Assembly (NCBI GenBank): GCA_002868985.1 | Contig: PKTV01000118.1 | Coordinates: forward strand, 1 to 9,680 | Length of the DNA stretch: 9,680 nt | Source of the DNA: Desulfobacteraceae bacterium | Lineage (GTDB): Bacteria > Desulfobacterota > Desulfobacteria > Desulfobacterales > UBA11574 | Direction: 5' to 3' | Shown: in pieces, positions 5,118 to 9,680 of the stretch | How positions within the stretch are numbered: position 1 is the stretch's first letter | Layout: each line of letters opens with the position of its first letter | The notes under the pieces: model-generated | Told to the model about the DNA's origin: nothing | Seen by the model: the letters and a program-made list of their open reading frames with translations, nothing else | The model's database searches: none | Position numbers and translations under genes: made by a program

Positions 5118-6263
5118 ATGGAAAACGATAGAAATAGTTTAGCACTCGTATTAAGTGGAGGCGGGGCGCGAGCCGCCTATCAAGTCGGATTTTTGCGGTG
5201 CCTTGCCCGGAATTTTCCCGATCTTGACATCCCTATAATTACCGGAGTTTCTTCTGGAGCTATAAATGCAGCTTTTCTGGCAAATCACAAGGGCACCTTT
5301 GCAGAGGCTGTGGAAGAACTATCCGGACTATGGCTTAAGCTTACCGTTGATCAGGTTTTTTGTGTGGACACTTGGGAACTTATCCGAAATGTTTTGAGAT
5401 GGGGAGTTCGTTTAATTTCCGGTGGGATTCCTAAAGTATCATCTGCGAGAAGCCTCTTGGATTCGGCGCCCCTTAGAAAATTTCTGGAAAGGGCACTTTT
5501 ACCTCAAGGAAATGTGATTGCCGGGATCCAAGACAATTTGCATAACGGGAAACTTAAAGCTTTTGCAATCACAGGAACCAACTATGCTACGGGCCAGGCC
5601 GTGACATGGGTTATGGGTAAGGAAATTAGAATGTGGGAACACCCCTGGCGACGAAGTGAAGTCACGGAAATTACAATCGATCACATTATGTCTTCAGCTT
5701 CTTTGCCATTACTTGTTCCGGCGGTTAGAGTGGGCAATGCATGGTACGGAGACGGGGGGATCCGGCAATCAGCACCGCTTTCGCCGGCGATATATCTCGG
5801 TGCAAAGCAGATTCTTGCAATTTCGACTCGTCACTTACGATCCATTGTAGAGGCGAACACTCCTGTATGCATTGGGTATCCGCCGCCTGCCCAAATAGCA
5901 GGAACTTTAATGAATGCTATTTTTCTTGACGCTCTGGATCAGGATGTCCGAACACTTAAACGTACCAACCGATTGCTTGAACAGATTCCGGAAGAACAGC
6001 ATGGTGACCGACATGTGGTAAATCTTTTTGCAATGCGCCCATCAGAGGATCTTGGGAAAATGGCAGGTGGATTTGAGCCGGAGTTGCCCTATATGTTTCG
6101 GTATCTATTCCGGGGGCTCGGCACCCATGAGACTTCAAGTCCAGATTGGCTGAGTATGGTCATGTTTCATCCGCAATACTTGGCTCATCTTGTTAAACTC
6201 GGCGAAATTGACGCAGAAAAACATACAACTGAAATATCGGAACTGATAAGTTATAAAAAATAG
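5118..6263 (+). CDS. Patatin-like phospholipase family protein
   Basis: A 381-residue serine lipid hydrolase of the patatin family, expected to release fatty acids from phospholipids or other acyl esters. Seen: the oxyanion-hole motif SGGGARAAYQVG at 13-24; the nucleophile elbow GVSSG at 43-47 with Ser45; and GDGG at 211-214 with Asp212 completing the Ser-Asp dyad. SSASLPLLVPAV (192-203) is the usual block before it. A C-terminal region of about 150 residues follows the catalytic domain, ending with MVMFHPQYLAHLVKLGEIDA. No signal peptide or clear membrane segment, so probably cytoplasmic or peripheral. ATG at 5118 has a modest AAGAAGAG site about 7 nt upstream. It stands alone: a terminator lies upstream and a long gene-free stretch follows. 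All catalytic residues are present. Confidence 0.93.
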   Translation: MENDRNSLALVLSGGGARAAYQVGFLRCLARNFPDLDIPIITGVSSGAINAAFLANHKGTFAEAVEELSGLWLKLTVDQVFCVDTWELIRNVLRWGVRLISGGIPKVSSARSLLDSAPLRKFLERALLPQGNVIAGIQDNLHNGKLKAFAITGTNYATGQAVTWVMGKEIRMWEHPWRRSEVTEITIDHIMSSASLPLLVPAVRVGNAWYGDGGIRQSAPLSPAIYLGAKQILAISTRHLRSIVEANTPVCIGYPPPAQIAGTLMNAIFLDALDQDVRTLKRTNRLLEQIPEEQHGDRHVVNLFAMRPSEDLGKMAGGFEPELPYMFRYLFRGLGTHETSSPDWLSMVMFHPQYLAHLVKLGEIDAEKHTTEISELISYKK

Positions 6264-6491
6264 CTACATCGAATTGAAATGCAATTAGACTCAATTATTC
6301 ATTAGTGGGTATTCATGAAAATATTAGAGGCATGTTAATGGTTTGCTCATCTTGCCAATGTCTATTTTCGAAAAGATACCAGTTGTCATAAGGAAAGCTC
6401 TATAAAGCCTTTGAACCGAAAAAACTAAAGCCTGAAATGTGCATTTATCTTTATTTTTAAAGTGGTTACAGGAGTAGAGATATCTGTAATT

Positions 6492-6780
6492 TCATTGATA
6501 TTGAGATATTGGCAAGCTGTACGACATAATCTTTGATTTTTCTTTTAATATTGGTGGGTTATCGGCTATTTGCCTAAATTGAAGCTTCACGTAATCATAA
6601 CCGGCCACCTCTTTCATCTATAAACATATTGTGTTCAAAGCCAATGTTCCAGTATCCCTCCATAGAAGACCTATCCGCTAAATCTTTCGTACCCTACGAT
6701 GTCGTTTTCACTTCGTCAAACTATTCTGAGTAGATAGCTTCTATTAATGTATGCCTTAATCTCAAATTTCTATCCAATCA
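6492..6780 (-). pseudogene. Possible decayed protein gene
   Basis: On the minus strand one frame reads plausible protein from about 6777 to 6598 but is cut by two TAG codons (6723-6721 and 6696-6694), then ends at TGA (6597-6595). It includes GTKDLADRSSMEGYWNIG and FEHNMFIDERGG. The reading appears to continue in a second frame (6617-6492), with AGYDYVKLQFRQIADNPP and ILKEKSKIMSYSLP to a TGA at 6494-6492, which would need one frameshift near 6600. Residue composition looks protein-like but no family is recognised and neither piece has a ribosome site. Chance open frames are a real alternative. Confidence 0.28.
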
Positions 6781-6796
6781 GCAAATTATGTAAAAA

Positions 6797-6853
6797 ATAC
6801 CACAACCTGGTATAAAACAAATAAATTTTATTACATTTTTTTCACAACTTGTG
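6797..6853. promoter_or_regulatory. Two dyads, candidate activator sites upstream of the -24/-12 promoter
   Basis: Site 1, ATACCACAACCTGGTAT (6797-6813), has perfect 6-bp arms. Site 2, CACAACTTGTG (6843-6853), has perfect 5-bp arms. They share CACAAC-Y-TG and lie about 67 and 107 bp upstream of the promoter's -24 element, the distance at which enhancer-binding proteins act on sigma-54 promoters. Confidence 0.45.
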
Positions 6854-6919
6854 ATTCCGATATTTTTTGAAATTAATCTAACCGACTGAAATAATTGAAC
6901 AGATCATTTTTTTGTTTTT

Positions 6920-6935
6920 TGGTATGAGTTTTGCT
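6920..6935 (+). promoter_or_regulatory. Sigma-54 (-24/-12) promoter of the PEP-CTERM gene
   Basis: TGGTATGAGTTTTGCT matches the RpoN consensus TGGCACG-N4-TTGCW at all but two positions (T for C twice) and keeps the essential GG and GC with exact spacing. The start would be near 6946, giving a leader of about 155 nt. PEP-CTERM genes in several lineages are known to be sigma-54 dependent through PrsK/PrsR, which supports the call. Confidence 0.65.
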
Positions 6936-7100
6936 CTATCGTTACCTGAGATAAAGCCAAACCAAAAGCACCAGATTTCTCCTTTGCATATAAATAACGT
7001 GGTGGTTGTAATATGTTCTAGGAGATGGCGCAACAATGATAGTCAAAACTGAAGACTTAAATTTGTTAAATTTGAATTTTAATACCAAAGGAGGAATAAG

Positions 7101-7349
7101 ATGAAGAAATTATTTATGGTTTTATGTGTTGTGATTATGTTTTTTGGAATTGTAGGCTGCCCTTCGTCTGATGATCCGGCAACCACATCAAGCTTTAAAT
7201 CAACAACTTCACCAGTTGCTGCTACAGGGACAGTAGAAACTTTAGCTCCTGGCAATCCTGTCCCCGAGCCCGCTACACTTATACTGCTTGGCGCTGGCCT
7301 GGTAGGTCTTGCAGGAATTGGAAGGAAAAAATTCTTTAAGAAAGATTAA
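7101..7349 (+). CDS. Short PEP-CTERM protein with a lipobox
   Basis: An 82-residue exported protein. The N-terminus is a signal peptide: KK, a hydrophobic core at 4-18, then I17-V18-G19-C20, a good lipobox that would give a lipid-anchored Cys20. Next come about 33 residues rich in Ser, Thr, Pro and Ala. The C-terminus is a canonical PEP-CTERM sorting signal: V54-P-E-P at 54-57, a membrane segment ATLILLGAGLVGLAGIG (58-74), then the basic tail RKKFFKKD. Exosortase (EpsH/XrtA type) would remove that tail, leaving a mature product of only about 35 residues. AAGGAGG (7088-7094) is 6 nt before the ATG. It is monocistronic and sits behind a -24/-12 promoter. Role unknown; PEP-CTERM proteins generally belong to the envelope, exopolysaccharide or biofilm matrix. 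No exosortase gene is in the window. Confidence 0.88.
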   Translation: MKKLFMVLCVVIMFFGIVGCPSSDDPATTSSFKSTTSPVAATGTVETLAPGNPVPEPATLILLGAGLVGLAGIGRKKFFKKD

Positions 7350-7422
7350 ATTAGAAAAAAAGCAAAACCCTTATTATGATTCCTAATGAACCATCCATTT
7401 ATGAGGTGGGGTCATCAATAAC

Positions 7423-7456
7423 GCCCTCTCCCTCTGGGGAGAGGGCCAGGGTGAGC
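7423..7456. repeat. REP-like GC-rich hairpin
   Basis: A perfect 10-bp stem GCCCTCTCCC / GGGAGAGGGC with TCTG loop (7423-7446), followed by CAGGGTGAGC. The CCCTCTCCC...GGGAGAGGG...GGGTGAG pattern resembles a dispersed repeat seen in many proteobacterial genomes (from general knowledge). It is much GC-richer than its surroundings and lacks a T-run. Confidence 0.6.
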
Positions 7457-7672
7457 AGTAATAATTAATACGTATAAAATTTCCTTTATGTTATGGATTC
7501 CCTCTATCGTTTCGATGCTTACTTTCCGCCTTCTATACGTAACACAGAGAGCCTCCAGATTTAAAACAATTTCGATTTGAAATTTTCAATCCGAAACCTT
7601 CAACCTCTCCTATAGATGGCAGGTTTTTGAGGCCTTGAAGTTGTTGTGATATCTAATTTCAATAGTGTCATA

Positions 7673-7739
7673 TTGTCGCCGAATAAAGTCCAGTAACTCT
7701 AAAATTCACGAAGAATTATTTAAACTTATTCGACGACAA
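7673..7739. repeat. Inverted repeat with nested hairpin
   Basis: TTGTCGCCGAATAA (7673-7686) pairs with TTATTCGACGACAA (7726-7739), 13 of 14 matching. Inside, AATTC-ACGAA-GAATT (7703-7717) forms a second hairpin. No flanking duplication was identified, so its nature (small element, RNA structure or binding site) is open. Confidence 0.45.
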
Positions 7740-7882
7740 AAACAAAAATATGGACCCACATATCCCCATTTCCCGTAACCATCTCCTAACCTCTCAACGC
7801 TCAAACCCTTACCACTCTAAAGTTACCACATATTCATTCCCCCTCAAAGGTGTATAAATATCCCGTGGGAATTTTTATATGC

Positions 7883-7912
7883 TTGACAAGACGACAAAGA
7901 AACAAATATTTT
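7883..7912 (+). promoter_or_regulatory. Candidate promoter of the Cys8 protein locus
   Basis: A perfect TTGACA (7883-7888), an 18-bp spacer and TATTTT (7907-7912, 4 of 6). The start near 7920 leaves a ~130-nt leader before the main ORF. Confidence 0.5.
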
Positions 7913-7953
7913 GATATTATCACCTGAGTCTCTGACGAGTCGGGGGCTTTCAT

Positions 7954-8049
7954 ATGCAAGTTGAGCTTAGCGAAATTCCGCTTGTCGTAGATACCGCTTT
8001 CGGTGTGGGGGCAAGATTCAAGTATCAAATGGATACAAGGAGGAACTGA
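7954..8049 (+). CDS. Possible 31-residue leader ORF
   Basis: ATG at 7954 opens a frame reading MQVELSEIPLVVDTAFGVG, then ARFKYQMDTRRN, with a TGA at 8047-8049, two bases before the ATG of the next gene. It overlaps that gene's AAGGAGG site, an arrangement suited to translational coupling. Its own ribosome site is poor (a G5 run 8 nt upstream). There is no family match; alternatively the segment is just a structured leader. Confidence 0.35.
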   Translation: MQVELSEIPLVVDTAFGVGARFKYQMDTRRN

Positions 8050-8051
8050 TC

Positions 8052-8315
8052 ATGCAGGACGACTGGACCGAAAAACTGTCATGTGCCATTCAGTGTCATA
8101 GGTGTGATGAGAAGATGGATCAAAAAGATCCCAGAATTCTTTCTGTCTATGATCATCAGGCCATATGCATGACGTGCAAAAAAGAAGAAGAACAACGGCC
8201 GGACTACGAAAAAATTTCCAAAAATACCATAGGACAGTGTATGATCGATACAGAACTGCAATACAGTGATCCTGCGGGTTTCTGTTATCATCACTTCTAC
8301 CCATACACTTGCTGA
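8052..8315 (+). CDS. Eight-cysteine putative metal-binding protein, unknown function
   Basis: An 87-residue soluble protein with cysteines at 11, 15, 18, 39, 42, 63, 78 and 87. CHRC (15-18) and CMTC (39-42), separated by 20 residues, form a zinc-ribbon or treble-clef-like pair. The C-terminal half has Cys63 in IGQCMIDTELQYSDPAG and a striking end CYHHFYPYTC with two more cysteines and paired histidines, enough for a second metal or Fe-S site. AAGGAGG (8037-8043) is 8 nt before the ATG. The composition looks like a genuine gene; no signal peptide. I do not recognise a characterised family. It is preceded by its own promoter and possible leader ORF; no terminator is obvious after it. Confidence 0.75.
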   Translation: MQDDWTEKLSCAIQCHRCDEKMDQKDPRILSVYDHQAICMTCKKEEEQRPDYEKISKNTIGQCMIDTELQYSDPAGFCYHHFYPYTC

Positions 8316-8448
8316 TATTCAAACGCTTAACCATCTTTTAGTTTTATCGTCAAAACAAATTTTACCATTATTCCAGCATTCCAATTTTGAGCGAAGCGAA
8401 CTAAGTTTACCTATCGTTGGGAGACAGTCCTGGTAAAGAAATAACATA

Positions 8449-8477
8449 TTGACATTATCTTTAAAGGAATGTATGAA
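8449..8477 (+). promoter_or_regulatory. Promoter of the TetR-family regulator
   Basis: TTGACA (8449-8454), a 17-bp spacer, TATGAA (8472-8477, 4 of 6). The start would be near 8484, just upstream of the operator at 8493-8506. Confidence 0.6.
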
Positions 8478-8492
8478 AATTCAACAAGGCAA

Positions 8493-8506
8493 ACCGACCG
8501 GTCTGT
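8493..8506. promoter_or_regulatory. TetR operator 1 (autoregulation)
   Basis: ACCGACCGGTCTGT is a 14-bp dyad with one mismatch around GACCGGTC. It lies just downstream of the predicted start site, where bound repressor would block transcription of its own gene. It matches the site before the downstream acyl-CoA dehydrogenase. Confidence 0.72.
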
Positions 8507-8545
8507 CTTATTGTGTCCCATATTTAATAATAAGGCAATAAAACC

Positions 8546-9130
8546 ATGACATTGAAAGAGAAAATCATCCACGAATCCCTTCGCCAGTTTTCCACAAAAG
8601 GCTTTCTTTCCACATCGATTACCGACATTCTTGACGCCGTAGGAACGTCGAAAGGCGGATTCTACAACCACTTTGAAAGTAAGGAAGCCCTTTTTTTTCA
8701 TGTGATGGATAAGGCCCGGAGTATCTGGCGGGATCGTAACCTGGCTGGGCTGGATCAAATCGAAGACCCGGTGGATAAGATCAAGCAGCTTTTAAAAAAC
8801 TTTTACAAGCGGTATCTGAAAGATTCGGAAAATTTTCCGGGAGGCTGTGTTTTTATCACCCTCATGGTTGAGCTTATCGATCAACGTCCCCATCTTGCCA
8901 ATGATATCAACAAAGGCTGGGTTGGCTTCAAACGGTTCATACAACGACATTTGGAAGCAGGCAAAGCCACCGGCAAACTGCGCAGCGATGTCAATACCGA
9001 AGCCGTTACAGAAATACTGTTTGCCGGCATACTGGGGGCTTCCGTGAACTTTAATGTCGAAAAATCGGACGGCAGCCTGGAAAAAACCGTAAACTCGCTG
9101 ATTGATTATCTCGAGAATCTGAGACCTTAA
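8546..9130 (+). CDS. TetR/AcrR-family transcriptional repressor
   Basis: A 194-residue DNA-binding dimer. The N-terminal HTH is textbook: IIHESLRQFSTKGF, then STSITDILDAVGTSKGGFYN (22-41) and HFESKEALF. The ligand-binding domain (about 55-194) includes GGCVFITLMVELIDQ and ends IDYLENLRP. Length is normal. ATG at 8546 has AAGG (8532-8535) 10 nt upstream. A promoter and dyad operator lie directly in front and a second operator precedes the acyl-CoA dehydrogenase that follows in the same direction. It most likely represses itself and that gene and is released by an acyl-CoA or related ligand; the ligand is inference from context. Confidence 0.93.
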   Translation: MTLKEKIIHESLRQFSTKGFLSTSITDILDAVGTSKGGFYNHFESKEALFFHVMDKARSIWRDRNLAGLDQIEDPVDKIKQLLKNFYKRYLKDSENFPGGCVFITLMVELIDQRPHLANDINKGWVGFKRFIQRHLEAGKATGKLRSDVNTEAVTEILFAGILGASVNFNVEKSDGSLEKTVNSLIDYLENLRP

Positions 9131-9182
9131 CTTGTTCCTTGAGGACGGCTCATGTAGCGATATTTCTTTTGGCAGGATTAAC

Positions 9183-9196
9183 ACCGACAGGTCGGT
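9183..9196. promoter_or_regulatory. TetR operator 2, before the acyl-CoA dehydrogenase
   Basis: ACCGACAGGTCGGT is a dyad with perfect 6-bp arms and the same half-site as operator 1 (ACCGAC-N2-GTCGGT). It lies 151 nt before the dehydrogenase start. No convincing -35/-10 pair is visible around it, so the exact promoter is unresolved. Confidence 0.75.
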
Positions 9197-9346
9197 CCCT
9201 TCAACATACATATGTAGAGGGCACCCGAAAAAACGGCATCGACGGACAGGATTTCTGATCTCCAATGATCGCTGTATCATTTACAGTTTTGGAAAGTCGT
9301 TTACGCAACGAGAAACCCTAATATTTATAGCAAAGGAGGCAGAGAG

Positions 9347-9680
9347 ATGATTGATTTTACATTTACAGAAGAACAGGAAATGTTTAAAAAAGCGGCTCAA
9401 GAATTTGCGGAAACACAGGTTGCCCCCAAAGTTTCTGAAATGGAAGAAACCGGCAAGGTCAATCAGGAGCTTGTCAAAGCCATGGCTGAAGCAGAAATGA
9501 TGGCATTGACCATTCCGGAAGAATACGGGGGTCTGGGCCTGGGATACACCGCACGATTTATCGCGCTGGAAGAAATTAGCAAGGTATCGGTCGCAGCGGG
9601 AATGATGCTTCAAGTTTTTGCATTGGGCATCGAACCCATTTTGAAATTTGGTACTGATGAGCAGAAAAAGAAATTTTTAC
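9347..9680 (+). CDS. Acyl-CoA dehydrogenase, N-terminal part (right edge)
   Basis: The first 111 residues of a short-type acyl-CoA dehydrogenase, the flavoenzyme that introduces the 2,3 double bond and passes electrons to ETF. Seen: the typical start MIDFTFTEEQEMFKKAAQEF, then MALTIPEEYGGLGLGYTARF (IPEEYGG is the family hallmark) and FGTDEQKKKFL at the edge. AAAGGAGG (9332-9339) stands 7 nt before the ATG. It differs from the dehydrogenase at the left edge, which has a longer N-terminal lead and IPEAYGGMGGG. The TetR-type operator upstream suggests induction by an acyl-CoA signal. Flavin and catalytic residues lie beyond the window. Confidence 0.95.
   Translation, partial: MIDFTFTEEQEMFKKAAQEFAETQVAPKVSEMEETGKVNQELVKAMAEAEMMALTIPEEYGGLGLGYTARFIALEEISKVSVAAGMMLQVFALGIEPILKFGTDEQKKKFL

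Larger units (their letters stand above)
6264..6919. other. Gene-free AT-rich stretch after the patatin gene
   Basis: No intact gene on either strand. It contains a possible decayed minus-strand ORF (6492-6780) and two dyads (6797-6813, 6843-6853), listed separately. A small AATTG/CAATT hairpin near 6273-6287 follows the patatin stop but lacks a T-run. Inverted copies of CTTGCCAAT near 6352 and 6508 are probably chance. Confidence 0.55.
7350..7882. other. Repeat-bearing intergenic spacer
   Basis: About 530 bp with no supported gene. It holds a GC-rich REP-like hairpin (7423-7456) and an inverted repeat (7673-7739), listed separately. No clear T-tailed terminator follows the PEP-CTERM stop. 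Minus-strand frames across 7480-7630 are repeatedly interrupted. Confidence 0.55.

Noticed and set aside
7932..7975. Hammerhead-ribozyme-like core (CTGACGA followed later by GAAA)
   Set aside because: The required stem II between the two core strings and stems I and III do not pair; the match is chance.
9207..9216. TACATATGTA palindrome before the right-hand acyl-CoA dehydrogenase
   Set aside because: Short AT-rich dyad with no second copy; probably chance.
8792..9280. A 162-codon minus-strand ORF
   Set aside because: Antisense shadow of the TetR-family gene, which has clear family motifs, promoter and operator.
1..9680. CRISPR array, rRNA, or known riboswitch
   Set aside because: No regularly spaced direct repeats, no rRNA signatures, and no recognisable riboswitch core on either strand.

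Overview
This window looks like a chromosomal stretch from a Desulfobacterota bacterium, probably a Desulfobacterales-type anaerobe. That is inference from gene content: two acyl-CoA dehydrogenases, an orphan MEMO/AmmeMemoRadiSam-B protein, an FmdB zinc ribbon, a PEP-CTERM protein behind a sigma-54-like promoter, and an integrase tail of a type common in that group. Intergenic DNA is AT-rich, plentiful and full of small repeats and gene remnants, so much of the window is accessory or decaying sequence between housekeeping genes.

Left part (1-3700). A partial acyl-CoA dehydrogenase runs off the left edge on the minus strand. A tRNA-Gln(CTG) with a 3' hairpin follows. Between 1450 and 2925 lie three unrelated short palindromic elements of 141, 201 and 149 bp. 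Each has inverted-repeat ends and a short flanking direct repeat, as expected of non-autonomous transposable elements (MITEs). A MEMO-family gene sits between the second and third. A likely two-gene unit follows: a hotdog acyl-CoA thioesterase and an FmdB-type zinc ribbon protein.

Middle part (3700-5050). A tRNA-Val(GAC) has its own promoter and a strong terminator. Just beyond its 3' end, on the opposite strand, is the C-terminal remnant of a tyrosine integrase whose catalytic-Tyr codon reads TAG. This is the scar of an old integration at the tRNA. Downstream are a possible 23-residue membrane peptide and a clear two-gene mini-operon (50-residue ribbon-helix-helix protein, 47-residue four-cysteine protein) closed by a terminator.

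Right part (5100-9680). A patatin-like phospholipase is followed by about 800 bp without an intact gene, holding a possible decayed minus-strand gene. At the end of that stretch are two dyads and a -24/-12 promoter leading to an 82-residue PEP-CTERM protein that also has a lipobox. After 600 bp of repeat-bearing spacer comes a promoter, a possible 31-residue leader ORF and an eight-cysteine protein of unknown function. The window ends with a TetR-family regulator and the start of a second acyl-CoA dehydrogenase. Near-identical ACCGAC-N2-GTCGGT operators lie in front of both, so they probably form a self-regulated lipid or acyl-CoA response unit.

The points most worth following are the three MITE-like elements, the sigma-54/dyad arrangement before the lipobox plus PEP-CTERM protein, the RHH/Cys4 mini-operon and the leader-ORF/Cys8 locus.
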